From contig CM067369.1 of NCBI GenBank assembly GCA_034401795.1, positions 189,105,328-189,169,327 of the forward strand: a stretch of DNA of 64,000 nt, given 5' to 3'. Origin of the DNA: Chaetoderma sp. LZ-2023a (taxonomy: Eukaryota > Mollusca > Caudofoveata > Chaetodermatida > Chaetodermatidae). Positions within the stretch are counted from its first letter, which is position 1. Each line of letters starts with the position of its first letter. Below are positions 30,155-42,046 of this stretch, piece after piece. A model generated the notes under the pieces. It did not search any database and had not been told where the DNA came from. It saw only the letters and a program-made list of their open reading frames with translations. The position numbers and the translations under genes were made by a program.

Positions 30155-30402
30155 TGGATTCATTTCTAACTATGCACTGTCATTTTCTAGCGGAGCTTTG
30201 TCCAATTTTTACATGTGTTTGGTTCGATTTGACACTGATATCTGAATTTGGAGAATTTAATTTTCAACATACCTTCACCTGTAAACTGTTGAATATTTTG
30301 AAGTTAATTTGACTTGGAGTTGTTGCGGCCATACATCAGTTATCATGTGATGTATTTGACTATGAAGTCGGATAGTTGAGTGACAGATTGGATCTCGTTA
30401 TT
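30155..30402 (+). repeat. Subfamily C element, partial
   Basis: TTGGATTCATTTCTAACTAT, AAACTGTTGAATATTTTGAA and GATTGGATCTCGTTATT follow the subfamily C order; the centre is shortened. Confidence 0.6.
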
Positions 30403-30925
30403 GTAATATTGCCCTAAAATAGCAATAATTCTGTTTATATATTGTATAGAATCTCATCCCATCCTATTTAGTATTGGAGTTATCAGGTTCATTTAATAAA
30501 ATCATTTCGAACGCGCTAAAGCTGACCTACTAAAGCCCAGTCAAAATGATAATTATTAAACAAGATTGATATTTTTGACATAAAATGGGATCCTCTATAT
30601 ATATGCTGATATTTGGTTAATATTGTATTTACAACGGTTGAGTGTATTGAATTGCCATATAGATATATGATATAACATTGGTGCTCTGTACATTAAAATA
30701 TAATATATACATGTATAACTTAATAAACTTTATGTAAGCTGTTAAATATACTTATGGGAGCTTTATTGTAACTGCAATTTACATTATTTGTAAAAAAAAA
30801 ATGTAATTTTTTTTCGTGGAAGAAAATTGTGTTTTGGAGTGATATTTACCCCTTCTGAGTTCATTCCCATTAGGTTTGGAATCTAAGTATAAAAGCTGCT
30901 TTAGTCAATTTGTTTTAAAAAACAA
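30403..30925. other. Intergenic AT-rich sequence
   Basis: Nothing beyond A/T homopolymer runs (30790-30820) and ATAT-rich stretches was recognised. Confidence 0.4.
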
Positions 30926-31560
30926 GTGCATGGTTGCTTTCTCTCTAAAGACGGAGACATTGTAGACTTTATAGACGACGAAAACAAATCTCTAGATAAC
31001 CTCCCTAGAGATGTAGAACAGTTCAGGAATGAGAATCTCTTGAAAAAGCCAACACAGAGTTTACTCATATACACCTATCAATGCCATGTAAAGTTGGCGA
31101 CAAAGGCATCTCGATGCGTGGCGGGGAGGAATGGAGGAAGAGGAAAAAACTCAGATCACTAATGTGAAGCACCAACATTATTGCATGATAATGGGAAACA
31201 TAGTCATATTGAAAATCCCCCTGACCCAAAATATACACTTGTATGACACAACCTATGTATCATATCTGTACAACTGTAACAGCTGGGCAGCTCCAAAGGC
31301 AGTTCTAGATAAGCTTGATGCCTACAACACCATACTATCACCTAACATAACTGGCCAGACATCAAAATACCTGTTGATGCACCATGTGCATTAAGGTCCC
31401 TCTCAGTGAAAGTGGCCCGGCAATGATAGTCTATTTTTGGCCAGTGTTCTGCCAATGGCACTAGACACGGCGGCGCAGAAAACCCTGGACTTGCTGTACT
31501 CGGAGCCAACACCTTCAAAGCCTGCAGCGAATGTCACTGCACAAACCTGCTAAAGGTGCT
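30926..31560 (+). pseudogene. LINE reverse transcriptase fragment (C-terminal part)
   Basis: Broken + strand frames contain SLDNLPRDVEQFRNENLL, then VSYLYNCNSWAAPKAVLDKL followed by DAYNTILSPNITGQTSKYL. The same passage occurs at about 53160-53310 (YNCTTWAAPKSALDQLDA). This is the region after the reverse transcriptase palm in many non-LTR retrotransposons (LYNC.TW....L..LD.FHR). Several frame changes and stops make it a relic. Confidence 0.6.
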
Positions 31561-31679
31561 ATGTTTCAATCTGAAAAGGGCCAAACTGGGTAGATTGAGT
31601 AGGGTTCTTATAACGTCGGGAGGAGGGAGGAGAGGGATGGGGGTTTGTTATGAACCTTTATCCAATATGGTCGATGCCA

Positions 31680-31907
31680 TTAAGCTCCAACTTGTGGAGT
31701 AAGCGCATCCAGTAGGCCTTCTTTCTCCTTTTCTGGGGTGTTAGCATCTGTATTGGGGCCACCTCTCAAGACCTGTGTAATGCGGTAAGACATGTGTTTC
31801 TGTCTGTGATTAGGAAAGTTGAAGTGGCAGGGCACTGGTGAGTCTCCATTGTCCTGTATCCCTGAAGTGTTCCTGTATTCTAATTTTGAATTCACAGTTG
31901 CGTTCAC
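31680..31907 (-). pseudogene. Possible GIY-YIG-type endonuclease C-terminal fragment
   Basis: The minus-strand frame reads DSPVPCHFNFPNHRQKHMSY followed by RITQVLRGG and LLDALTPQVGA. It resembles the 'P.A.HFN..NH....M' to 'L.TL.P.G.N' passage of GIY-YIG domains in retroelements. The match is from memory and the upstream catalytic part is missing, so confidence is low. Confidence 0.3.
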
Positions 31908-32039
31908 CTATATACTGCTTATGGTGGTGGAGGCTCACGTGCCCACGCCCACACACTCACGCAGAATATATGGGTAGATTGAGAAACAAGAAGAGCCTGC
32001 TAGAGCTACGAACTCGGCCTTGTTTCTCATATTATTGAT

Positions 32040-32850
32040 GAATATGACCAAAATCTGGTGTGTGTTTGTCTGCATATATTTTCTGTGATGTTCGGTCCTT
32101 TAGTCTATACACAGATAACAAATTCCTACCCTCCTCTTTGATTTTGACTTTGCTGGCAGATTGCTTTTGGGTTCGGTTTTTGATTTTAGATACGTAATTT
32201 TCAATATTTTTCTCCGAATCCTTCGTGTTTCCTTATTTTATTAGTGTGTTTTTCAGCTTTATCTTCTGAATAGTCTCTCTGGCTATTGGAGATACATGTT
32301 TGTGTTTTCTTGTTGTTTGGATAGGCTTTATTGGAACATATTGGTTTTCTACTTCTTTTATTCTATTCTGGAATATTGACCAATTGGTGTTTATGTATTC
32401 GTCTGCTTTAAGCCTTGACTTCCAGTGAACATTATGTAATTCTTTCCGGGGCCCCCTGTGAAGTCTCTTGTCGTAGTATTTCCTGTACTTGGGCATGTTT
32501 GGAATGTTTGTCTAGCAATTAAAATTCAGAGCACACCAGACCTTTGCCCAGTGGGGTTTGATATTCTAACGGATATGTATTAAGTCCAGCAGGTGCGGTG
32601 TATCGCTGCCTCACCATCGGGTTGGCCGTGTTTCCTGTTGGTACAGGTAATTATCTAGGACCCATGCCATGGATTTCTGTTCCTGTGCATCGGTAAAATC
32701 ACCGCTGCGTTCCAAGTGTCGCAGTTTATTCCTGGGTAGTTGAAGTCCCCAATAACTAATAGATGTGTGTACTTCTTGTTACTGGCTGCCTGTATCAGTT
32801 TTCGTATACTATCATTCATCATCATCATTGTCTCAGGACATAAGCCGGTT
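32040..32850 (-). pseudogene. LINE ORF2 fragment: endonuclease end and linker
   Basis: Reading leftward on the minus strand from 32820, YTHLLVIGDFNYPGINWDTW matches the GDFN motif of LINE apurinic-type endonucleases. From 32496 to 32233 a frame with RGPRKELHNVHWKSRLKADE and VENQYVPIKPIQTTRKHKHV matches the linker between endonuclease and reverse transcriptase. No palm motif follows. The endonuclease N-terminus would map to 32850-33330, but non-LINE sequence and microsatellites stand there. Confidence 0.6.
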
Positions 32851-33063
32851 GGCTTTTTATTGTCCCGGCAGTATTAAGTTATAAATTACTGCAATTGCTT
32901 AAAGAGAGGAGTGGTATCATCGGTAATTATATGTTCATGTCTATGTAATTTACAATTTGTACAAATTCCACTGGCGTGGATTCCACACACAGTCATTTAA
33001 TTTACACTTCATTTAGCTACTATGTACAATATGAGGAGACATCCATACCCATATACACATTAT

Positions 33064-33128
33064 ACACACATGCGTACATACATACCCACATATATACTTA
33101 ATATACATATACATACATACATACATGT
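33064..33128 (+). repeat. (ATAC)n-like microsatellite
   Basis: Interrupted CATACATAC and TATACATATACATACATA tract. Confidence 0.8.
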
Positions 33129-33342
33129 AGATTGGAATCGGACATGTTTTTTGCTTCAACCACGTATCACTTCTGTAATACATATTATTGCTGGATGATC
33201 GACCTCTAAGAGGCTTTCTAATTCGTGGAACTTATTGAGTAGACTATCACTATTAGTATATATACATAATGGTGTGCATGTTAAGGAAGAGGGGGGGGGG
33301 GGGTGGTGTATTTACAAGTTTTGCTAACGGCTTGCTCTTTAG

Positions 33343-34214
33343 TCAGTAGCTTGGTCCCCTTCTGTTAGGGTCAAGTTTAATTATTTTCCCATTTCGGATG
33401 ATAAATATGTCATTAGGGCTTGCCTCACGCTGTTCATTCAATTTTTTCCTCAAGGTGTTGTATTGTTCCCTTTCTTGTTGCGTCCTGTCCGGGTTTATGT
33501 AGATTCTGTTTTCTGCATGTACGTCTTTCTTGCTTTTATTATACTTAGTGGCATTGCTGAGAACTGTGTCCCTTGTGTCTTCTGATTTTAATTCGATTTT
33601 AATCGGTCGCGGTCTGCGATTCCTTTTCCCTAGTCTATGAAATGTTTTTAATTCGCTTCTGTCAATTTTGATCATATCCTCTAATGTTTCTTCTATTTTA
33701 GTTTTGTCATCCATGCTCCTCGCCTCATCACTGTCTTTTGTGCTTTCTTCAATATTGATAATAATTGCATTTTTTTCCTTTTACGCCGTTCCATCATTTT
33801 CTCAAATCGCTCATTTACTTTCGTTTCTACTGTCCTTTATATTTTTTCATCTATTTGTTTGAGTTGTTCATCTCTAATTGTGATCTGCTTTTCCATTATT
33901 GATAAGATTGGATCTATTTTCTTTTCCAAATTTGAGAATCTGTCGTCACCTTGCCTTGTACCTTGAGCGGTGTCGTCTCTACAGAGTGTGCAATTCCATA
34001 CCAAACTTAGGGGTTTCTTTTGCAGAACTTTGTGGTCAGTGTTTGTAATCTCCTGGCACTTGGTGTGATACCACCTATCGCAGCTGTCGCATTGCAAAGC
34101 TGTGTCATTTTTTTTTACTTCATGCTCACATATACCACATGGGTATCCTGCAGATAGCCTCCTATTGTTACTCTCCATCCCTGAACGTGTCGATTCTTTC
34201 CGTGTGGATCCCAT
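33343..34214 (-). pseudogene. LINE ORF1-like protein with PHD finger, frame broken
   Basis: From 34214 down the minus strand a Met frame runs GYPCGICEHEVKKNDTALQC, DSCDRWYHTKCQ and VWNCTLCRDD, a C4HC3 PHD-type finger, followed by a probable coiled coil (NLEKKIDPILSIMEKQ). After a break between 33837 and 33714, a second frame reads DRSELKTFHRLGKRNRRPRP, then IYINPDRTQQEREQYNTLRK, the charged C-terminal part typical of non-LTR ORF1 proteins. PHD-containing ORF1 proteins occur in CR1/L2-like elements. The two frames are probably one protein with a frameshift. Confidence 0.6.
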
Positions 34215-34789
34215 TGCTAATTGGTTTAATTGTGGATGCTATTTCCCGTATGTTGATTAGTCAATATTCGATAGATAAAATATAGCATTTACAGTATGAG
34301 GCAGCTTTGTAATTGAAATAGGTGTAGATGTGTATACCTGTATTTTGTCCAGATTACAATAGAACTGGCATGGGTGCCATACCTTGTTCAACTGACCAAA
34401 TGTACTGTGACTGACTACAATTACTTTGACAGGCGCGGATACCACACCCGTGACCCAACCAACTACTTATGTGGTGTACTGAATGCCACTAATTATCTTG
34501 TGGATAATTTCAACCTAAGAATACAGATTATTCTTGCAGTCCTAGTTTAAAGGAACTGTTATATAGTTTTCGTAACCGTTTAAATATAATTGTAGCTATT
34601 GTTACCTGAGTGTGCTGGTTCTTTACGTAGATTTACAGAATAGTCAATAGGTCATCTTCATTTACAGTAATTTCAATGATATCTTCATTCTTTGTGCGTG
34701 TCCTTTATACGATAGGTGAGCCATGCTAAACTTAATTCATGAACTGCATGAACACTCCTTTAGTAGGTTTAAATTGCTGGAGTACCGGA

Positions 34790-35571
34790 TTTTTAAATTT
34801 TTTCCCTTCCGTGTGCGGACTAGGAATTGGCTGAAATGAAGTGGTTTATGTGGTCGTTCACTATAAGCCAAGAAGTCAATATTTCTATTTAGTTCTTTCA
34901 CTTGATCTTGTATCAGCTTATCAGACTGCTCGAAGGTATCAGGGTATTTATGACCCTTTGTTATGTTCCACCGTGAAACCGAAATTGGTGGGAGGTCGAT
35001 AAGTTTGACGGAAACTTGATCGCCATAAACACTTGCAAGTTGGAAGGCTCGTTTAAGATGTGGAATAATGTCTGAAAGCGGCAGGTGTCTTGATTTTACA
35101 TCTAGAAATTTTCCTCTTTTAAATGTAATGTCGCATGTGCCGGTCCATATATAGAGTATTAAAAACTTGTGTCTTTACAGCCTTTGGCAGTCTTTCCTCA
35201 ACTAAATCAATTAATTCTGCTTTTTTCCGCCAGAAATACACCAGAGTTCAAGAGGAAATTGATCGTTAGTTTCGTTGATCCATGCGTTTCGCAATGTAAA
35301 TCCTTTGCTTGTTGATACAAGTATTGGTGTTCTGTATTTCACTCCGTCTGGTTCATCGACTTTAAGATTGACATATTTCTGTAATTTGCCTAGACTCATG
35401 AGTACAGCTTCTAGCACTATTTTTTATGTTTGTACTAATAGACTGGTGAACTGATATTTGTCCTGTTGGCTGTACTGTGTAGACCTTGGGTGCAACGATG
35501 CTATGATGGTAGGCTTCATTCAACACATCAAATGAAAATCTTGAATGGTAAATTTTTGGGGGAGCCATCAT
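34790..35571 (-). pseudogene. Decayed SGNH/esterase-like ORF of a retroelement
   Basis: Changing frame along the minus strand gives TPILVSTSKGFTLRNAW and FPLELWCISGGK, then LIDLVEERLPKAVKTQVFN, KRAFQLASVYGDQVSVKLID and LPPISVSRWNITKGHKYP. The STSKG word sits where SGNH hydrolases have their GDS-like block, and the remaining order matches ORFs I recall from transposon-associated SGNH proteins. It lies just upstream, same strand, of the PHD ORF1-like sequence, so both may belong to one element. Several frameshifts are present. Confidence 0.4.
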
Positions 35572-35595
35572 GCCTATTTAAATGCAAATGGTTCA

Positions 35596-36650
35596 AATGC
35601 TAATGGTCCAGGTGAGTGTCACAGGCCTTTAGGCCTCATGCTTCTCCTGTCCAGAATGGCCAGAATCCATCATCTGTCTGTCCATCAAAATTTGCTTTAA
35701 AGCGCTACTAATTCTGACTAATCCTAATAAGTCTGACTACTCCCTAGTCAGACTGCTTGACTGATTTAAACTTACTTTATCTGTTAGGACCCTATGAGGG
35801 TAGGCTTCAGAACTTGTGTACAGAATTTTGTTAGGCCAATTTTTCCCGCGGCCATCTTGGATTTTTCGAAAATTGGGAAATAAGATAAAAGCGTGCTCCT
35901 TATTAACTATTTGGCAGATTTCAAGCACACTAGGCTGGAAGGACCATAGTGTGCTATGCTTCAAAACATATATACAGAATTTTGATTGGTCAATCTTTTC
36001 AGTGGCCATCTTGAATATTCTGAAAAATGGCGGGAAATCGGTTAAAAGCCTACTCATTAACTACTAGGGCAATTTCAACCAGATTTGGCGGGAAGAATAC
36101 TAGGCTAGTAGTTTTTGGAATTTGTATAAAGAATTTTTATTAGTCAATTTTTCTCGTGGCCATCTTGGATTTTCTGGAAATCAGTTAAAACCCTACTCCT
36201 CATTAACCACTTGGCCGATATCAAGCAAACTCGGTTGGAAGGGCCCTAGAGTGGCATGCTTCCGATCATTTATACATAATTTTGATTGGTCAGTTTGTTA
36301 GGCGTCGATCTTGAATTTTCCTAAAAATGGCAGGAAATCATTTTCAACCAGATTTGGTTGGAAGGACCCTATAGTGGTAGCCTCTAGTAAATCTATTCAG
36401 AATTTTGATAGGTCAATGTTTTGTTAGCCATCTTTGATTTTCTGAAATTTTCCCGGAAGCATTTAAGAACAGTACTCCTTAATCAATGGCCTGCTTTCAA
36501 CAGAACTTGGGTGGAATGATTCTATGACTATAGACTTCAACATATCAAACGAGAATCTTGAGGTGGCCATCTTGGATTATTCTAAAATTATCCATCATGT
36601 CTTCAAATGCTAATGATCCAGGTGAGTGTCACAGGCCCTTGGGCCCCTTG
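35596..36650 (+). repeat. Tandem array of about 150-bp units with flanking direct repeats
   Basis: Units are marked by CAGAATTTTGATTGGTCAAT and GTGGCCATCTTGGATTTTCT at about 35822, 35976, 36131, 36280 and 36398. The array is flanked by direct copies of AATGCTAATG(G/A)TCCAGGTG followed by AGTGTCACAGGCC(T/C)TT(A/G)GG at about 35597 and 36608. No coding capacity; one degenerate unit recurs at 41500-41600. Confidence 0.85.
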
Positions 36651-36763
36651 TTCGGTTTGTATTGACTTCACTTATTCCAATAACTTGTGGCACAGTGCTA
36701 TTTACTCAAACTTATAATTCTGTAATTTATTTCGTAACGGATCTGCATTTGTATAGAAACAGG

Positions 36764-36880
<117 letters not shown>

Positions 36881-37584
36881 ATGAATTGTGATTCTGATAG
36901 ATTAGTAGTATTGCAGAACTATCGCCCAAACTGAAACTGACCGCAGTCTTTCGGCAACCGTACATGATTTCCTTGCTAACACTATTCAAGCATCTTTTTA
37001 ATTAGAATTTCTCTGGATAGTCATGTTTTCCTTTTCACGTGAAAGGGTCACAACTTACACAAGACAGTAATAACCTTCGATCTACAACTATACGAGACCA
37101 TCTGGCTTTCTGAATTGGTGAGATGCACAATGTGAAGCTATCTTTGAGATCAATTAAGGACAGTGGCACATTTTGTGAGGCAGACTTGTATGGGGCTAGC
37201 ACACTGCACTAGATAATTGATGGAAATCACGTGAAACGAGCTTTTAATGCTGACACCAGCATCCACACACTGACTTGTACTTTGATGTATTTTGGAAGAC
37301 ATAAACCGACGGAGTCAGCAGCGCATATAACAGTCACTACGTGGCAGCTTATCAGACGAATTCCACCTACCAAAGCCAGAATATACAGAAACTGGATACA
37401 TTGAGTTGTTGTTTGTAATTGAAGCGGGAGGGGTGTGATGTGGTTGACAAAGAGAGGCATTTCACCCTACATTTATGTTTGCTCAGGATTATATGACATC
37501 TGTAAGGTGGATATGGATGTTTATTCGTGACACAAGGGAGGGTGATTGGAATTTGGGTCTCGATTCCTTGAAACAAACGTAGCA

Positions 37585-37760
37585 ACAACACCCGGGGCAA
37601 ATTAGTTTCAAACTATTCAACAGCTTACCTATATAATTTTCTGAAAATTGAGAGGTGGGGTGCGGTTTCAGGGTTCGATCGATTCAAACACGGGCAAAAT
37701 GTAGGCGGAACTTAGTTTGAAATGGGAGGGGCATAGCTAAAAGTGGATTCATCCAGTGAA
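37585..37760 (-). repeat. Family B MITE, half copy, reverse
   Basis: Right half of the core (TTAGTTTCAAACTATTCAAC), GGTTCGATCGATTC and AGTGGATTCATCCAG. The CRE-rich half is absent. Confidence 0.7.
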
Positions 37761-37798
37761 CAAGATCAGTAAAATCCGATTGGGATTAAAGGGTGAAG

Positions 37799-37871
37799 TA
37801 CGCCTGATCATTGCTGCTGGCTGGTGTGTTCCCTCGGGGCGAACACAGCAGCAGTGCAATGGTCAGGCGTT
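37799..37871. repeat. Isolated 73-bp hairpin
   Basis: ACGCCTGATCATTGCTGCTG pairs with CAGCAGTGCAATGGTCAGGC, and GTGTGTTC pairs with GAACACAG, leaving a CCTCGGGGC loop. No other copy is seen in the window. Confidence 0.8.
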
Positions 37872-38429
37872 TTATAGCGTTTGAACTGAGTAGTTTGGCG
37901 AGCGATGAAGAAAATGGTATCGGAAATAAAGAAAGAAAGTCACCACATCAGCATGAGCTATCATTTTCTTTCGACAGTCGCCATTAAAATCACCGAAGTA
38001 CGTTTAATTTCACTCTGCAATTGTCTCTCAAATTAATAAGTTTCTCATCTGAGTATTGTGACGAACTTAATATCAACTAATGAAATGATGGTTATGACTG
38101 TTTTTGAAAATATGACGGACTCTAGGAAATATAAGTGAACTTATACAGAGACTATTTTTGTACATGGTTGTATTAATTCTAAAGTAGCGTGAAGCATCAT
38201 CAGACCGAATATGTATAACAAGATAGAACCAAGAAATCAAGTTCAACGCGATTGTTGTGGATCACATTAAAGGGGGCGACAAGAGATACCCGGATGCTTT
38301 TACATGCCATTGATGCAGAAAAAAGGCATAGATGTCCTTGTGCTAGCATTATGGTGTTTTCGCGATCTATGTCCTGACACGTCACTGTTTGTTGGAATAT
38401 GGAATAAGTGTCAACCTAGACAATCAAGG

Positions 38430-38818
38430 AATCTGATCTGTCGCTCAAGTCTATGACGCTATAATAAATTACGTCACATGTAGGCTGACGTCACAATCAT
38501 AATTTACAGAAATACTCCGCCATGCCCATGATGTTGGAGAAGTCTGTCAAGTGTACTAAGTCTATGCCGTTGATGGATTTACTATTTAATAAGCATTCGT
38601 TTGGAATTGTGAAACTATTTGACTGGGTACTGTTACTGCCATAGGCAGCAACAGTACCCGGCCAGATTAGTTCAAAAATATTCAACAGCTTACCTGTGTA
38701 GTTACTTAAAAATTGGGATTATGATAATTCAGAGTTCAAAGTATATAAATCGATCCCAACACGTACACAGAGGAGCTTAGCTGGAAATGGGCGGGGCATG
38801 GATAGAAATGAATCCTCT
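38430..38818 (-). repeat. Family B MITE, reverse
   Basis: Begins near GATCTGTCGCTCAAGTC, has GGCTGACGTCACAATCAT, the palindromic core (GTACTGTTACTGCCATAGGC) and TGGGCGGGGCATGG. It belongs to the variant with AAGTCTGTCAAGTGTAC. Confidence 0.8.
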
Positions 38819-39085
38819 GCGCTCCCATATATGAAGCCCCCCCCCCCCCCACCCCAGCATCAACAGGTATCTGTCCTACATGGATTTCATGCCTTCGGTG
38901 GGTGTGATCTAACTGGTGCATTTTGAGGCTATCACGTTGAAAAACACTTGCGAAGGCGAATGAGGCAGTTCCACAAGCATATGACAATTATGGCACAAAA
39001 AATAAGTTTCTAGAAGATGGCAATTGTACCATTGTCAGGTCTATGTTTTCTGCAATAGCAAGGAGTTCAGCGCAATATAAATGCA

Positions 39086-39087
<2 letters not shown>

Positions 39088-39137
<50 letters not shown>
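39088..39137 (+). repeat. (CTAT)n microsatellite
   Basis: About twelve CTAT units. Confidence 0.97.
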
Positions 39138-39258
39138 ATGCCTGGCACACCAATATGTCCTGTAATGAAATGGACATGTTTTGGTAGCTCAATACTGTAA
39201 ACGCCAGCTCACTGGCGAGAAGCAATCACCAACAATGGCGGCATACGTACAAATAAAC

Positions 39259-39679
39259 AATGGAGGAATCCAGTTTTAGCCATGCCACGCCCATTTCGAG
39301 CTAAGCTCCACCCACACTTCGCCGGTGTTGGGATCGAACGATCCCTGAACTGCCTGACTATCAATTTTCAGAAAACTATACAGGTAAGCTGATGAATATT
39401 TTGAAACTAATTTGACTGGTTGCTGTTGCTGCCAATGGCAACCTATCGCCTATGGAAGCAACAGCGCCCAGTCATATTAGTTTCAAAATGTTCAACAGCA
39501 TGTTTAGTAAATAGTAAAAACATACGATTCTTACAACAAAGCTCTAGCCCGTCACCAACTATGCGTTCGTGACGAACTTAATATCGCCATTCATGACGTC
39601 ATTGATTATGATGTCATCCCGAACATCACGTAGTAGATTATGACGTCATATGATGGATGGATAAACTGGAGAGGTTGTC
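39259..39679 (+). repeat. Family B MITE, forward
   Basis: AATGGAGGAATCCAGTTTTA to GGATAAACTGGAGAGG. It has TGACGTCA at about 39594 and 39641 and the core with an extra GGCAACCTATCGCC insert. Confidence 0.85.
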
Positions 39680-40385
39680 GGGATGGCACACATGTTATTC
39701 TTGTACCTACGTTAAGTTCGTCAGCGCCACAGTCTAGCATAGAGCTTATTGAATAGGCATACACTTGAGAAGGAACACGTACCTCGAACTTTTACTCATA
39801 CAGAAAGCAGAACCTGTGGTGTATTGACAAGTGCTGCTTCTTTGATGTATCATGTCAGAATCGTAATGGGACTACTGTTGACATGCTAAAGTTTGCGATA
39901 TATATTCATAAACTCTTCAATGAGACCTAGGTTAGACGATATTATGGTCTATAGTCATTATCTTGCTTAACGTAGTGATCACACTCATAGATTGAAGCCA
40001 TATTGACTTTTCTAATCCAAAGAACATCCCTATACATTAGGTAATATGTATATAGGCAATGTGGGAAATGGAATCTTTGTCCGTGACAACCTAGATATAG
40101 ATATCAAATTAGTTATGCTATATAGTGTCGGTGCAGAGCTATAGCCACATCTAATAATACAAACATGCACATGTCACGGTCATATATCCTAATATCTAAT
40201 TTGCATAAAATTTACATAATTTCCACTTAAAATTGGTGCCCATATTTAATCACACATTCATATGCTAAATAATAGATTTAAACATAGAAAATAAAATACA
40301 CATTAAAAACCTACGTGTCCTAACCCCCCCCCCCCCCACACCACACACACACATCTGCACCCACACACATTCATTTGGCAATAGG

Positions 40386-41405
40386 GATGCATTTCTAGCT
40401 AAGCTTCGTCCGTATTCTACTTGTGTTGGAATGGACTTTCCAGTTTTAGCTATGTCCCGCCCATTTCTACCTAAGTTCCACCCACACTTCACCGTGTTGG
40501 GATCGATCGATCCCTGACTATCAATTTCCAGAAAACTATACAGGTAAGCTGTTGACTATTTTGAAACTAATTTGACTGGGTGCTGTTGCTGCCTATGGAA
40601 GCAACAGCGCCCGGTCAAATTAGTTTCAAAATAGTCAACAGAATGTTTATTAAATAGTAAAGGCATACATACAATTCGTACAACAACAACAACAACAACA
40701 TATAGTCCGTCTTCAATTATGCGTTCGTGACGTACTTATCTATGTCATTCATGACGTCATTGATTATGACGTCATCGTAGTCACGTAGTTGAATATGACG
40801 TCATATGATGGGTGGATAAACGGGAAAGGTCCATTGATTTGAAACTGAAACCTGAATTCCCAGAATCTAAGGGCGTGCTCACGCTAGAGAGTTAATCTGG
40901 AGTAACGTCATACCTAAATATGGCGTTAATCCGGACTAAATTTAGTGTGAAATGGCTTAAATTTTAAGGTAACTATACAGGTAAGCTACAACAACTCTCA
41001 GTCAATATTTGTTTCTAAATATTCAACAAAGTGGTGGGTTTTTTTTTAATGTAGCTTCATCAAAGACATATAATTCGTAAATTTTGGTTAGGGACCCTTC
41101 GATTTTCGGGACAGAGCCACGGCATGTTGAAACTGAATTCATAGAACCTAAATTTCAAAGTAACTGTGCAAGTAAGTTGCAACAGCTCTCAGTCAAATTT
41201 CTTTCAAAATATTCAACAGAAAATTGTCAGAATGTTTATTAAATTGTAAATTTATCACAGACATCCAATTCTTATATTTTTGTTAGGGACTTTTCAATTT
41301 CCGTGACGGTGTTGCTTCATATTTGATTGTGACGTCAGCTAACACGTGACGTATTTGATTATGACGTCATGTACTTGGCAGATCAGATCAGATCTCTCCA
41401 TTGGA
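40386..41405 (+). repeat. Subfamily C element interrupted by a family B copy
   Basis: The left fragment GATGCATTTCTAGCTAAGC to TTGTGTTGG (40386-40429) continues at 40836 with GATTTGAAACTGAAACCTGA. The right part contains two successive copies of the AACTGTGCAAGTAAGTTGCA and core segment (40965-41120, 41150-41400), TGACGTCA sites near 41324 and 41357, and GATCTCTCCATT at the end. Confidence 0.7.
40430..40835 (+). repeat. Family B MITE nested in a subfamily C element
   Basis: AATGGACTTTCCAGTTTTAG to CGGGAAAGGTCCATT; complete, with CATGACGTCATTGATTATGA and two further TGACGTCA sites. Joining its flanks restores the TTGGAAT.GATTTG order of related subfamily C copies. Confidence 0.88.
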
Positions 41406-41660
41406 CATTTTACTGTCACGGCATAAGACCTTGGACGAGCGACTTCTTCGGAATTGCTTATGTGATTGGGCCGAAAAGACTTTCGAGTCTGATGATCAAA
41501 CATTTTTTTTAATGAAGCTGATTAGTCGATTTGGTCGGTGGCCATCTTTGATTTTAAGCTATTTGTAGAAACACGGTTAAAGATCTCCGAAATTGCTTTT
41601 CCGGTTGCCAACTCAAGAAAATTCCAATAGCGTAAGAGCGGAGCCAATCTAGTTTAAGAA

Positions 41661-42046
41661 AGGACCTTTCCAGTTTATCCATCCATCATATGACGTTAAA
41701 ATCAATTACGTGACGTGTAGGATGACGTCGTAATCGATTACAGCATGAATAACCTGATTTAGTCCGTCTTAAACGCTTAAAGTCCAACACGTTGTACGAA
41801 TTGTTTGTCTTTACTATTTAATAAACATTCTGTTGAATATTTTGAAACTAATATGACTGGGTGCTGTTGCTGCCACAGGCAGAAACAGCACCCAGTTAAA
41901 TTAGTTTCAAAATATTCAACAGCTTACCTTATTTTATTTTTCTGGAAATTGATAGTCGGGGATTGATCGATCTCAATACGAGCGAGGTGTGGGTGGATCT
42001 TAGCTAGAGGTGTGCGGGGAATAGCTAAAACCTGAAAGTTCCATTG
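41661..42046 (-). repeat. Family B MITE, reverse
   Basis: AGGACCTTTCCAGTTTATCC at one end and CCTGAAAGTTCCATT at the other; CRE-like sites diverged to TGACGTCG and TGACGTTA. Confidence 0.85.
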
